Shown here piece after piece: positions 24,454 through 33,784 of a stretch of DNA of 64,000 nucleotides. The position numbers and the translations under genes were made by a program. The stretch's first letter is position 1; each line of letters begins with the position of its first letter. Below the pieces are notes generated by a model. It saw only the letters and a list, made by a program, of their open reading frames with translations, was not told the DNA's origin and did no database searches. Origin of the DNA: Bacteroides sp. Marseille-P3684 (GTDB taxonomy: Bacteria > Bacteroidota > Bacteroidia > Bacteroidales > Bacteroidaceae); NCBI RefSeq assembly GCF_900291465.1, contig NZ_LT985808.1:3048539-3112538 (forward strand). Direction: 5' to 3'.

Positions 24454-26130
24454 ATGAAACGAAAAACATTATTGGGAACGTTGTTGCTGGCAATCGCCTT
24501 ACCGCTCGCCGCACAACAAGCCGAGCCTTACCGTTCACAGGTCTGGGTTTCCGACCAGGGGAACGGCACGTATAAGAACCCGGTGCTCTATGCCGACTAT
24601 TCCGACCCGGATGCCTGCCGGGTGGGCGATGACTTCTACATGACTTCATCGAGCTTCAACTGTGTTCCGGGCCTCCAGATTCTCCATTCGAAGGACCTGG
24701 TCAACTGGACCATCATCGGCGCGGCAGTACCCTATGCCGTTCCGCCCGTAACCGACACGAAGCCCGAGCATGGCAACCGCATCTGGGCTCCCTGTATCCG
24801 CCACCACGACGGAGAGTTCTATATCTTCTGGGGCGACCCGGACCAAGGTGCCTTCATGGTGAAAGCCAAGGACCCGCGCGGTCCCTGGAGTGAACCTGTG
24901 CTGGTCAAACCGGGCATTGGTATCATCGACACGACTCCGCTGTGGGACGACGACGGCCGTGTCTACATGGCTCATGCCTACGCCGGCAGTCGCGCACAGC
25001 TCAAGAGTGTCATTGCCGTCTGCGAGCTGAACGCCGACGCGACCAAAGCCATCACCCCCTCACGTATCGTCTTTGACGGACACGAAGGACAAGGCACATG
25101 CGAAGGTCCGAAGTTCTACAAACGCAACGGATACTACTACATCTTCCATCCGGCAGGCGGCGTGCCGACAGGTTTCCAGACCGTGCAACGCTCCAAGAAT
25201 GTCTATGGGCCCTACGAGAACCGCATCGTGCTGGCACAAGGCAAAAGCCCGGTCAACGGTCCTCACCAGGGTGCCTGGGTAGACACACCGACGGGAGAAG
25301 ACTGGTTCCTCCACTTCCAGGACGTGGGTGCCTACGGACGTCTGGTCCACCTGCAACCGATGAAATGGGTCAACGACTGGCCGGTCATCGGCAACGATGA
25401 GGACGGCGATGGCTGTGGCGACCCGGTACTGACCTACCGCAAACCCAACGTCGGTCAGACTTATCCCATCTGTACCCCGCAAGAGAGCGATGAATTCGAC
25501 GGACTGGTACTGGGTCCCCAATGGCAATGGCAAGCCAACTTCAACGAGAAATGGCTCTATTGCGCCGGTGACAAAGGTTACCTCCGCCTGTATTCCTATC
25601 CGGTGGGCGAAGACTACAAGAACCTGTGCGATGTCTCCAACATGCTGATGCAAAAGACCACCGGACCCTCCCAGACTGTCACGACCAAGATGACCTTCAA
25701 ACCCATCGAGAAGTACAAAGGCGAACGCGTCGGTCTGACCGTGTTCGGCCGTGACTATGCCGCCCTCATCGTGGAGAACACCGACAACGGGCTGGTGCTG
25801 TCGCAAGTGGAATGCATGAAAGCCGACAAAGGCTCTGCCGAGAAAGTCAATGGCAAGGTGACACTGAAGGAAAACACCTTCTACCTGCGTGCCAGGATTT
25901 ATGACACGGAGAAGAAAATCAAGGGCAGCGAGGGTGGACATGACCAGGTGGTGATGTGCGAATTCTCCTACAGCACCAACGGCAAGAAGTACCACTCATT
26001 GGGCAAGCCCTTCCAAGTGCGCGAAGGACAATGGATCGGTGCCAAGCACGGCATCTTCTGTGCCCGTCCGCATATCGTGACCAACGACGGCGGCTGGGTG
26101 GATGTTGACTGGTATCGCGTGACGAAATAA
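24454..26130 (+). CDS. Glycoside hydrolase family 43 with C-terminal beta-sandwich
   Basis: A 558-residue exported enzyme (signal LLGTLLLAIALPLAAQQ). The five-bladed propeller domain covers about residues 35-335. The catalytic base aspartate is in LYADYSDPDACR, the pKa-modulating aspartate in TTPLWDDDGRVYM, and the acid glutamate in GQGTCEGPKFYKRNG. Residues 345-558 are the concanavalin-like C-terminal domain (DEFDGLVLGPQWQWQANFNE). The pattern suits the GH43 subgroup of beta-xylosidase/alpha-L-arabinofuranosidase enzymes. With GH28 upstream, arabinose- or xylose-bearing pectin is the likely substrate. Confidence 0.9.
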   Translation: MKRKTLLGTLLLAIALPLAAQQAEPYRSQVWVSDQGNGTYKNPVLYADYSDPDACRVGDDFYMTSSSFNCVPGLQILHSKDLVNWTIIGAAVPYAVPPVTDTKPEHGNRIWAPCIRHHDGEFYIFWGDPDQGAFMVKAKDPRGPWSEPVLVKPGIGIIDTTPLWDDDGRVYMAHAYAGSRAQLKSVIAVCELNADATKAITPSRIVFDGHEGQGTCEGPKFYKRNGYYYIFHPAGGVPTGFQTVQRSKNVYGPYENRIVLAQGKSPVNGPHQGAWVDTPTGEDWFLHFQDVGAYGRLVHLQPMKWVNDWPVIGNDEDGDGCGDPVLTYRKPNVGQTYPICTPQESDEFDGLVLGPQWQWQANFNEKWLYCAGDKGYLRLYSYPVGEDYKNLCDVSNMLMQKTTGPSQTVTTKMTFKPIEKYKGERVGLTVFGRDYAALIVENTDNGLVLSQVECMKADKGSAEKVNGKVTLKENTFYLRARIYDTEKKIKGSEGGHDQVVMCEFSYSTNGKKYHSLGKPFQVREGQWIGAKHGIFCARPHIVTNDGGWVDVDWYRVTK

Positions 26131-26163
26131 TCAGTTTTGCTCTTTCAGGAGCTTCCCCATCAG

Positions 26164-26216
26164 GAGGGTACTTGTCGTGTTTCTCTTTGCAGGCAGGGCA
26201 AGTACCCTCTTTCCGT
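26164..26216 (+). terminator. Possible terminator of the pectin gene set
   Basis: GAGGGTACTTG (26164-26174) pairs with CAAGTACCCTC (26199-26209) over a 24-base loop, followed by TTTCC. The stem is perfect (11 bp) but the loop is long and the T-run short. Confidence 0.45.
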
Positions 26217-26316
26217 TACGAGTTGCTAAATGAACATTGCATTCGGCTACCCTGACGGGAGCAATTCTGACGTTTTTCCAAAATGAAGCCACCCATGCTA
26301 AAAATAATCCTCCTTT

Positions 26317-26349
26317 TTTGTGCTTAGTTTGAGATAATACTTATATTTG
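26317..26349 (+). promoter_or_regulatory. Promoter of the carboxyltransferase gene
   Basis: TTTG (26317-26320) and TATATTTG (26342-26349) are separated by 21 bases and fit the Bacteroides -33/-7 consensus. The leader to the ATG at 26388 is about 30 bases. Confidence 0.7.
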
Positions 26350-26387
26350 TCGAACAAAAAGTTAGAACGTTTAAAATCTATACCTCC

Positions 26388-28163
26388 ATGAAAAAGCAGA
26401 TAAAATTCAGTCTTGTCTACCGCGACATGTTCCAGTCATCTGGTAAATACCAACCGAGAATCGATCAGTTGGAACGGGTTGCCCCCCACATTGTAGATAT
26501 GGGTTGCTTCGCCCGTGTTGAAACCAACGGCGGTGCATTCGAACAAGTCAACCTACTCTATGGGGAGAACCCCAACAAGGCCGTACGTGCTTTCACCAAA
26601 CCGTTCAACGAAGCAGGTATCCAGACCCACATGCTCGACAGAGGTTTGAACGCTCTCCGTATGTATCCGGTTCCCGCCGACGTACGCCGGCTGATGTACA
26701 AGGTAAAAAAGGCGCAAGGCGTTGACATCACACGTATCTTCTGCGGATTGAATGAGGTGAGAAACATCATTCCTTCCATCAAATATGCGCTGGATGCCGG
26801 CATGATTCCTCAAGCCACCCTGTGTATCACAACCTCTCCGGTCCATACGGTAGACTATTACTGCAACATTGCCGACCAGCTCATTGCTGCCGGTGCTCCT
26901 GAAATCTGCTTGAAGGACATGGCAGGTATCGGTCAGCCCGCCATGTTGGGCGAACTGGTCCGCCGCATCAAAGAGAAACATCCCGACATCATCATCCAAT
27001 ATCACGGACACTCGGGTCCGGGCTTGTCGATGGCATCTATCCTGGAAGTGTGCAAGAACGGTGCCGACATCATCGATACTGCCATGGAACCGCTCTCGTG
27101 GGGTAAGGTTCACCCGGACATCATCTCCGTACAGTCCATGCTGAAGAATGCCGGATTCGACGTGCCTGAAATCAACATGAATGCCTACATGAAGGTGCGC
27201 AGCCTGACACAGGAGTTCATCGACGACTTCTTGGGATACTTCATGGACCCGACCAACAAGCACATGTCTTCCCTGTTGCTGGGTTGTGGATTGCCGGGCG
27301 GTATGATGGGCTCCATGATGGCGGACCTGAAAGGTGTTCACTCCGGTATCAACATGATTCTGAAAGGACAAGGCAAAGAACCGCTCAGCCTGGACGATCT
27401 GCTGGTCATGCTGTTCGACGAAGTGGCTTATGTATGGCCGAAGCTCGGCTATCCTCCCTTGGTAACACCGTTCAGCCAATATGTGAAGAACGTAGCCTTG
27501 ATGAACGTCATGCAGCTGGTGAAGGGCGAAGAACGCTTCTCGATGATCGACAACCATACGTGGGACATGATTCTGGGCAAGAGCGGACGTCTGCCTGGAA
27601 AACTGGCTCCCGAAATCATCGAGCTGGCAAAAGCCAAAGGCTACGAGTTCACCGAGGAAGACCCGCAGAGCTACTATCCCGATGAACTGGACAAGTACCG
27701 CAAGGAAATGGACGAGAACGGATGGGAATATGGCGAAGACGACGAAGAGCTCTTCGAACTTGCCATGCACGACCGTCAGTACCGCGACTACAAGTCGGGT
27801 GTTGCCAAACAACGCTTCCTCGACGACCTGCAACGTGCCAAGGATGCAGCCATGGCAAAGAAAGGCTTCGACGAAGAGACCATCCGCAAGATGAAACGTG
27901 CCAAGGCAGACCCGATTGTGGCACCGCGCCGTGGACAAATCCTCTACGGAGTGAACTTCAACGGCGAAGTGATGGAACCGTTCGTCGGCAGAAAGTACCA
28001 GCATGACGAAGTGTTCTGCTCCATCTCAACTCCGTGGGGCGAGAACGAGGAAATCGTTACCGGCTTTACGGGACGTGTCGTTGAGGTCTGCGCCAAACAG
28101 GGACAGACGGTCAATGCCGGTGAGGTGATTGCCTACGTAGAGCGTTCGGAAATCTTCGCTTGA
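26388..28163 (+). CDS. Oxaloacetate decarboxylase alpha / pyruvate carboxylase B-type carboxyltransferase
   Basis: A 591-residue protein. Residues 1-290 form the HMGL-like carboxyltransferase barrel: YRDMFQSSGKYQPRIDQLE, the metal/lysine region PEICLKDMAGIGQPAMLGEL and the histidine pair IIIQYHGHSGPGLSMASI. Residues 290-470 are the conserved PYC/OADA segment (LLLGCGLPGGMMGSMMADLK). A C-terminal biotinyl-like domain (EEIVTGFTGRVVEVCAKQGQ, VNAGEVIAYVERSE) lacks the MKM lysine that carries biotin. The normal reaction moves a carboxyl group between oxaloacetate and biotin. This copy would need a separate biotin carrier or has another substrate. It stands alone with its own promoter and terminator. 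Confidence 0.85.
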   Translation: MKKQIKFSLVYRDMFQSSGKYQPRIDQLERVAPHIVDMGCFARVETNGGAFEQVNLLYGENPNKAVRAFTKPFNEAGIQTHMLDRGLNALRMYPVPADVRRLMYKVKKAQGVDITRIFCGLNEVRNIIPSIKYALDAGMIPQATLCITTSPVHTVDYYCNIADQLIAAGAPEICLKDMAGIGQPAMLGELVRRIKEKHPDIIIQYHGHSGPGLSMASILEVCKNGADIIDTAMEPLSWGKVHPDIISVQSMLKNAGFDVPEINMNAYMKVRSLTQEFIDDFLGYFMDPTNKHMSSLLLGCGLPGGMMGSMMADLKGVHSGINMILKGQGKEPLSLDDLLVMLFDEVAYVWPKLGYPPLVTPFSQYVKNVALMNVMQLVKGEERFSMIDNHTWDMILGKSGRLPGKLAPEIIELAKAKGYEFTEEDPQSYYPDELDKYRKEMDENGWEYGEDDEELFELAMHDRQYRDYKSGVAKQRFLDDLQRAKDAAMAKKGFDEETIRKMKRAKADPIVAPRRGQILYGVNFNGEVMEPFVGRKYQHDEVFCSISTPWGENEEIVTGFTGRVVEVCAKQGQTVNAGEVIAYVERSEIFA

Positions 28164-28202
28164 TGACAACGGCCAGTCAGTAAGAATTGAACTCAATAAG
28201 TC

Positions 28203-28250
28203 GGAGGGTGTGTCAGAGTGATGAACTCAGAAGGACACACCCTCCTTTGT
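28203..28250 (+). terminator. Terminator after the carboxyltransferase gene
   Basis: GGAGGGTGTGTC (28203-28214) and GACACACCCTCC (28234-28245) form a perfect 12-bp stem with 19-base loop, followed by TTTGT. Confidence 0.65.
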
Positions 28251-28289
28251 ATAGATACACGCACCATATACCTTCTTTCTTCCCAACAG

Positions 28290-29375
28290 ATGAAAATACT
28301 CCTTGCTCTTGATTCCTTCAAAGGCTGTCTCACCTCAGAAGAGGTAGAAGACACCCTCGCACACGCTTTGGCTGCACAAGGTATGGAAACCCGCAGCTTC
28401 CCCCTGTCCGATGGAGGAGAAGGGATGCTGGAAGCCTTCGTCGCGGCACTCCACGGACACATCGTCAGCACTTCCGTCCATGACTCTCTGATGCGCAGCA
28501 TCGAAGCTCCTTACGGCATTACGTCCGACGGAACCACCATCATCGAGACGGCACGGGCATGCGGACTGACACTGCTGTCAGCTGAAGAACGCAATCCGCT
28601 GATTGCAACAAGTTATGGGGTGGGCGAACTGATTGCAGACGCACTGCATCGCGGTTGCCGCAAGTTCATCATCGGGCTGGGCGGCAGCGGAACCAGTGAC
28701 GCCGGAAGGGGGATGCTCCGTGCCCTGGTCGACGCATTTGCCCAAGGTGGAACGATGGAAGAGGTGATTACACGTGACACGGCCGATTGCCGGTTTACCC
28801 TGGCATGCGATGTGCGCAATCCGCTGTATGGGAGAAACGGTGCCGCACACGTCTTCGCTCCGCAGAAGGGAGCAACTCCCGACATGGTAGAGGAACTGGA
28901 CCGCCGGGCACGTCATTTTGCCGAAGAGTCGGCACGCCGGCTGGGGTGGGACATGTCTTCCCGTCCGGGTGCAGGGGCAGCCGGAGGATTGGGCTATGCC
29001 TTCATGCAGTATTTTCAGACGGATTCCCGTTCAGGAGCGGACTTGCTGCTCGATTTTATCGGGTTTGATGAGGCATTGCAAGGGGTTGACCTGGTCATTA
29101 CCGGCGAAGGACATGCCGACCGACAGACACTGATGGGCAAACTTCCGGAACGTGTCCTGCAACGGGCGTTGGCACACGGTGTACCGGTCCGGTTGGTCGC
29201 CGGACGGGTGGACGACAAAGACATCCTGACCGCAGCAGGGTTTGCCGGAGTCGATGCCATCACGCCTGACGGCATGGATACAGAGGAAGCGGTCAAGCCC
29301 GAAGTCGCCCGGCAAAACATCCGGGAATGGGTACGGCGGGAATTGGACCCGGTCCATCTGTCGTCCCAACGATAA
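28290..29375 (+). CDS. glxK: Glycerate kinase
   Basis: A 361-residue glycerate kinase of the GlxK/GarK family. It starts MKILLALDSFKGCLTSEEVE, with substrate motif FPLSDGGEGMLEAF, FIIGLGGSGTSDAGRGMLRA and ACDVRNPLYGRNGAAHVFAP near residue 190, then GAGAAGGLGYAFMQYF. It phosphorylates D-glycerate to 2-phosphoglycerate (or 3-) with ATP, feeding lower glycolysis. The frame is open back to 28218, but the family sequence begins at the ATG at 28290, after the terminator of the previous gene. Confidence 0.92.
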   Translation: MKILLALDSFKGCLTSEEVEDTLAHALAAQGMETRSFPLSDGGEGMLEAFVAALHGHIVSTSVHDSLMRSIEAPYGITSDGTTIIETARACGLTLLSAEERNPLIATSYGVGELIADALHRGCRKFIIGLGGSGTSDAGRGMLRALVDAFAQGGTMEEVITRDTADCRFTLACDVRNPLYGRNGAAHVFAPQKGATPDMVEELDRRARHFAEESARRLGWDMSSRPGAGAAGGLGYAFMQYFQTDSRSGADLLLDFIGFDEALQGVDLVITGEGHADRQTLMGKLPERVLQRALAHGVPVRLVAGRVDDKDILTAAGFAGVDAITPDGMDTEEAVKPEVARQNIREWVRRELDPVHLSSQR

Positions 29376-29392
29376 ACCGGATGGCAGGGGAT

Positions 29393-29980
29393 TCAGACGC
29401 GGTCCGCCTCGATATAGCCGTGCATCACGGCATAGATGGCGAGTCCGGAAACAGACTTGATGCCCAGCTTCTCGGTGATGTTCTTCCGATGGGAGATGAC
29501 AGTGGTCAGACTGATGTTCAGCTTCTCGGCAATTTCCTTATTTATCAAACCCTTTGTAATCAGGATGAGTACCTCTATCTCACGGGGAGACAATTCCTGA
29601 GTCTCTTCTGCCGGTACATGGGAAGGATGCGGACGGGACATCCCGTGATGCCCTCTTTCACGCAACTGCAGGACATCCTGTACCAATTGGTCCTGCGGAC
29701 GACAGACATTCAGTGTAGGCACGGGAAGGGATAAATCGCCGACTGAGAGCACAATGCTCTTGGGACGCCGTTCCAAGAAGAAAGGCGTATGTTCGAAGTA
29801 AATCTGGGAAGAGACGAAATAGTGCGCATACATGTCGGGGGTGTCATCCACCAGCTGGTTGAACGACGAGAACACCCGGATGACAGCCTCGGGCAGCATC
29901 TCCTCCAGGATGGTCCGCAAGCCCAGGGCTGCCAGGGTATTTTGTTCGATGATTGCTATTTCCGATATCGGGTGATGCAT
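29393..29980 (-). CDS. LuxR-type response-regulator-like transcription factor
   Basis: A 195-residue protein. Residues 130-190 are a LuxR/FixJ HTH (LSPREIEVLILITKGLINKE, IAEKLNISLTTVISHRKNIT). The N-terminal 115 residues look like a degenerate receiver (IAIIEQNTLAALGLRTILEE) with no clear phosphoacceptor aspartate after strand 3; the segment there is AHYFVSSQIYFEHTPF. It probably responds to something other than a histidine kinase. It lies 10 bases from the FAD dehydrogenase gene, the two being codirectional, so they may share an operon. Confidence 0.8.
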   Translation of the reverse strand: MHHPISEIAIIEQNTLAALGLRTILEEMLPEAVIRVFSSFNQLVDDTPDMYAHYFVSSQIYFEHTPFFLERRPKSIVLSVGDLSLPVPTLNVCRPQDQLVQDVLQLRERGHHGMSRPHPSHVPAEETQELSPREIEVLILITKGLINKEIAEKLNISLTTVISHRKNITEKLGIKSVSGLAIYAVMHGYIEADRV

Positions 29981-29990
29981 ACGGCTGGAA

Positions 29991-31586
29991 TCATTTGGTT
30001 GAATTCTGGTTCAAGTAGGCGGCTACTGCTTCGGCACACCGTTCGCCGTCAATACCTGCCGACACGATGCCGCCGGCATATCCGGCTCCTTCTCCGCAAG
30101 GGAACAGTCCCTGCACACGGACATGCTGGAGGGTGTCGTTGTCACGGAGGATGCGCACCGGAGACGACGTACGGGTCTCCATACCTATCATGACTGCCTC
30201 ATTGGTCAGGAAGCCGTGTGAAGTACGTCCGAATGTCTCAAATCCCTGACGCAGGCGGGAGGTGATGAACTCCGGCATCCAGAAGTGCAGCGGGGAAGAT
30301 ATCAAACCGGGACTGTAGGAGGACCGGGGCAGGTCGTAGCTCAACTTCCGGTTCACAAAGTCCACCATGCGCTGTGCCGGAGCGGTCTGCCGCATGTTGC
30401 CCTGCAGCCAACACTGTTCCTCCAGCTGTTCCTGCAGTTCCAGCATGGACAGCGGCGTGTCGTGCAGAGGTCCGTGCACGGGCTTCAGCGTCGGGTCGTC
30501 CAAGTCTTCCGGACGGATTTCCACCACCATGCCCGAGTTGCTCCACTGCGAACCGCGGTTGGAAGGCGACATTCCGTTGACCACAATCTGGCGCGGACCG
30601 CTGGCTGCCGGCACCACAAAACCACCGGGACACATGCAGAAGCTGTATACGCCGCGACCGTCCGCCTGGGTGACAAAGCTGTACTCGGCAGCAGGCAGGT
30701 ACTTTCCCCTTCCGTTCTTGTTATGGTATTGAATCTGGTCTATCAGCAGCGAGGGATGTTCCAAACGTACACCGATGGCAAGTCCCTTTGCCTCCACCTC
30801 TACCCCGTTGGCATAGAGCCAGCGATAGACGTCGCGTGCCGAATGTCCGGTAGCCAGGATGACAGGTCCCATGTATTCATGACCGTTCTGGGTACGGATG
30901 CCACGCACCCGCCCCTCCTCGATGAGCAGCTCGTCCATGCGCGTCTCAAACCACACTTCTCCGCCGCAACGCAGGATGGTGTTGCGCATCGCCTCGATGA
31001 CGGCGGGCAGCTTGTCCGTTCCGATATGCGGATGTGCATCGGCAAGAATGGATGTGCTGGCTCCATGCTGGCAGAAGACGTTGAGTATCTTCTCCACATT
31101 GCCGCGCTTCTTGCTGCGTGTGTAGAGCTTGCCGTCGGAGTAAGCACCCGCCCCTCCTTCACCGAAGCTGTAGTTTGATTCGGGGTCCACCTTATGGTCG
31201 CGCGAGATGCGGGCAATGTCCTTCTTCCGTTCACGCACATCCTTGCCACGCTCCACCACGATGGGGCGCAGACCCAGCTCGATGAGACGCAGGGCAGCAA
31301 ACAGCCCGCCCGGTCCGGCACCGACAACGACGACCTGCGGACATCCCTTCACCTCCGGATAATGTGTCGGCACGTACGCCTCATCCTGAGGCTGTTCGTT
31401 GATGTAACAACGCACCTTCAGGTTGACGTAGATGGTCCGCTGGCGGGCATCAATACTCCGCTTCAGGATACGCAATGCCGTGAGGGTACGTATGTCGATT
31501 TTCTTCTCACGCGCCACGTAGCGACGGATGTCGGCTTCACTGGTTGCCTGTCCGGGCAATATTCTCAATTGGTATTCTACAATCAT
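29991..31586 (-). CDS. FAD-dependent dehydrogenase (COG2509-like)
   Basis: A 531-residue soluble flavoprotein. An N-terminal 80-residue domain (YQLRILPGQATSEADIRRYV) is followed by the FAD-binding motif VVVVGAGPGGLFAALRLIEL and an NFGEGGAG-like loop (YSFGEGGAGAYSDGKLYTRS). GVYSFCMCPGGFVVPAAS and FPCGEGAGYAGGIVSAGIDG near the end complete the fold. It is widespread in Bacteroidetes and usually left as an uncharacterised dehydrogenase; the substrate is unknown. It precedes the LuxR gene by 10 bases. Confidence 0.85.
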   Translation of the reverse strand: MIVEYQLRILPGQATSEADIRRYVAREKKIDIRTLTALRILKRSIDARQRTIYVNLKVRCYINEQPQDEAYVPTHYPEVKGCPQVVVVGAGPGGLFAALRLIELGLRPIVVERGKDVRERKKDIARISRDHKVDPESNYSFGEGGAGAYSDGKLYTRSKKRGNVEKILNVFCQHGASTSILADAHPHIGTDKLPAVIEAMRNTILRCGGEVWFETRMDELLIEEGRVRGIRTQNGHEYMGPVILATGHSARDVYRWLYANGVEVEAKGLAIGVRLEHPSLLIDQIQYHNKNGRGKYLPAAEYSFVTQADGRGVYSFCMCPGGFVVPAASGPRQIVVNGMSPSNRGSQWSNSGMVVEIRPEDLDDPTLKPVHGPLHDTPLSMLELQEQLEEQCWLQGNMRQTAPAQRMVDFVNRKLSYDLPRSSYSPGLISSPLHFWMPEFITSRLRQGFETFGRTSHGFLTNEAVMIGMETRTSSPVRILRDNDTLQHVRVQGLFPCGEGAGYAGGIVSAGIDGERCAEAVAAYLNQNSTK

Positions 31587-31626
31587 AGTTCTTCAATTCT
31601 TCTAATTAGACACTTGACTTCTTCCG

Positions 31627-33003
31627 TCATCCGAAGAGGAAACGGAACGCTTCTTCCACCTTGCGCACCCCCACCAGCTCAATCTTCACCTTCGACGTGT
31701 CCAGTCCCTGCAGGTTGTGACGCGGGATGAGGATGGACTTGAAGCCCAGCTTCTCCGCCTCCGAGATGCGTTGCTCGATGCGGTTGACGGGACGGATCTC
31801 GCCCGACAGTCCCACTTCGCCTGCCATGCAGACCAGCGGTTCGATGTCGCTGTCCATGTTTGACGAGAGGATGGCACTGATGACTCCCAGGTCGATGGCG
31901 GGGTCGTTCACACGCAGTCCGCCGGCGATGTTGAGGAAGACATCCTTCTGCGCCAGCTTGAACCCGACCCGCTTCTCCAACACCGCCAGGAGCATGTTCA
32001 TGCGACGGATGTCAAACCCGGTGGCTGAACGCTGGGGAGTCCCGTAGGCTGCCGTACTGACCAGCGCCTGGGTCTCGATGAGGAACGGACGTACCCCCTC
32101 GATGGCGCATGCGATGGCGACTCCGCTCATCCCTTCATGGTCGGCGGAAAGGAGGAGCTCGGAGGGATTGCTCACGGGGCGCAACCCGTCCTGCCGCATC
32201 TCGTAAATGCCCAGTTCGGCGGTACTGCCGAAGCGGTTCTTGATGCTACGCAGGATGCGGTACATGTAGTGCTGGTCGCCCTCAAACTGAAGGACGGCAT
32301 CGACGATGTGCTCGAGCACCTTCGGACCGGCGATGCTGCCTTCCTTATTAATATGTCCGATGAGGATGACGGGGGTATTGGTCTCTTTGGCAAACTTCAG
32401 GATGGAGGCGGCGCACTCGCGGACCTGTGCCACACTGCCGGGCGACGACTCGACCAGTTCGGTGGAGATGGTCTGGATGGAGTCGATAATCACCAGCTCG
32501 GGCTGTACGTTCTTGATATGGGTAAAGATGTGTTCCAGCGACGTCTCGCAGACGATGAGACAGTCGGACGAATTATGACGGATGCGGTCGGCACGCAGCT
32601 TCAGCTGGCGGGCACTCTCCTCACCCGACACATAGAGGATGCGCCGTTCGGGCATGCGCAGGACGGTCTGCAACACCAGCGTCGACTTTCCGATGCCTGG
32701 CTCACCACCCAGCAACACCAGGGAGCCGGGCACCAGTCCGCCGCCCAACACCCGGTTGAGCTCATCGTCGTGCATGTCGATGCGCGGCTCTTCACTGCCG
32801 ACGATGTCCGACAGGACCACCGGCTTGTTGCGCTTTCCTTCCGCCGATGCCGTGAAGGCTGTGCGGTGTGAAGCGGCAGGCTCCTTGCGCACCACCTCTT
32901 CCACAAATGTATTCCATGCACCACAAGAGGGACATTTGCCGACCCACTTGGGAGACTCCTGCCCGCAGTTGCTGCATACATAAACGGTCTTTTCCTTTGC
33001 CAT
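31627..33003 (-). CDS. radA: DNA repair protein RadA/Sms
   Basis: A 458-residue RadA. It has the N-terminal zinc finger (CSNCGQESPKWVGKCPSCG), Walker A GGEPGIGKSTL, Walker B-like VIIDSIQT, the RadA-specific KNRFGST motif and a C-terminal Lon-protease-like domain (IAGGLRVNDPAIDLGVISAI, GEIRPVNRIEQRISEAEKLG). RadA is a hexameric helicase that drives branch migration in recombination. The ATG at 33003 was chosen because the zinc finger begins 7 residues on; upstream in-frame residues are unrelated. Confidence 0.96.
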   Translation of the reverse strand: MAKEKTVYVCSNCGQESPKWVGKCPSCGAWNTFVEEVVRKEPAASHRTAFTASAEGKRNKPVVLSDIVGSEEPRIDMHDDELNRVLGGGLVPGSLVLLGGEPGIGKSTLVLQTVLRMPERRILYVSGEESARQLKLRADRIRHNSSDCLIVCETSLEHIFTHIKNVQPELVIIDSIQTISTELVESSPGSVAQVRECAASILKFAKETNTPVILIGHINKEGSIAGPKVLEHIVDAVLQFEGDQHYMYRILRSIKNRFGSTAELGIYEMRQDGLRPVSNPSELLLSADHEGMSGVAIACAIEGVRPFLIETQALVSTAAYGTPQRSATGFDIRRMNMLLAVLEKRVGFKLAQKDVFLNIAGGLRVNDPAIDLGVISAILSSNMDSDIEPLVCMAGEVGLSGEIRPVNRIEQRISEAEKLGFKSILIPRHNLQGLDTSKVKIELVGVRKVEEAFRFLFG

Positions 33004-33076
33004 ATCTTTCTTTTCTCCGTCAGCTGCCTCCCGGTTCATGAGGCGACGCCTGGCGGATGTTTCGGTTCACTTTCTG

Positions 33077-33118
33077 CAAAGGTACAACATCAGATGCTAA
33101 AAAAAGCGATTACTTTTG
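33077..33118. promoter_or_regulatory. Divergent -7 boxes for radA and the HAD gene
   Basis: On the minus strand TACCTTTG (33077-33084) serves radA. On the plus strand TACTTTTG (33111-33118) serves the HAD gene, 19 bases before its ATG. Confidence 0.6.
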
Positions 33119-33137
33119 CCGAAAAATCGAAAACGAC

Positions 33138-33779
33138 ATGAACTATTCGGCTTACTTATTCGACTTTGACTATACGCTGGCAGACTCCTCGACCGGCATT
33201 GTGAAATGTTTTCGCATCGTACTGGAACGACACGGCTTCCTTTCCGTCAGTGAGGAAGCCATCTGCCGCACCATCGGAAAGACCCTGGAAGAGTCGTTCG
33301 CCATCCTCACCGGCGAACACGATGCACAGACGCTGAAGGAGTGGCGGAGCGAATATACCACGGAAGCCAACCGGTACATGAACGCCAACACACGGCTTTA
33401 CCCGGACACGCTGGACACCTTGAGGCGGCTCAAGGCTGACGGGGCACGCATCGGCATCATCTCCACCAAGTACCGGTACCGCATCCTGGACTTCTTCAGC
33501 GACAAGGTGGAACCGGACTTCATCGACCTCGTCGTCGGTGGGGAAGACGTGACACACGCCAAGCCACACCCCGAGGGACTGCTTGCCGCCATGGACCGAC
33601 TGGGAGTAACCCCTTCCCAAGTGCTCTATGTGGGCGACAGCACGGTCGATGCCCTCACGGCACAAGCCGCAGGCACCGACTTTGCAGGAGTACTGACAGG
33701 CGCAACCACCCGTCAGGAGCTGGAAGCATATCCCCACACACGGCTCATGAACTCGCTGGCAGAGCTGGTGGAGCCGTGA
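33138..33779 (+). CDS. HAD family phosphatase (phosphoglycolate phosphatase-like)
   Basis: A 213-residue HAD hydrolase. Motif I is LFDFDYTLADSS (nucleophile Asp and acid Asp), motif II GIISTK, and motif III/IV HAKPHPEGLLAAMDRL with LYVGDSTVDALTAQAAG. A helical cap follows motif I. The sequence resembles Gph-type phosphatases, but substrate cannot be fixed. The start at 33138 begins the family sequence after the -7 box. The gene is convergent with the SpoU gene, 5 bases away. Confidence 0.88.
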   Translation: MNYSAYLFDFDYTLADSSTGIVKCFRIVLERHGFLSVSEEAICRTIGKTLEESFAILTGEHDAQTLKEWRSEYTTEANRYMNANTRLYPDTLDTLRRLKADGARIGIISTKYRYRILDFFSDKVEPDFIDLVVGGEDVTHAKPHPEGLLAAMDRLGVTPSQVLYVGDSTVDALTAQAAGTDFAGVLTGATTRQELEAYPHTRLMNSLAELVEP

Positions 33780-33784
33780 GGCGG

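Noticed and set aside
26553-28004. 483-codon minus-strand open frame
   Set aside because: Antisense to the carboxyltransferase gene, which has strong family motifs and a promoter.
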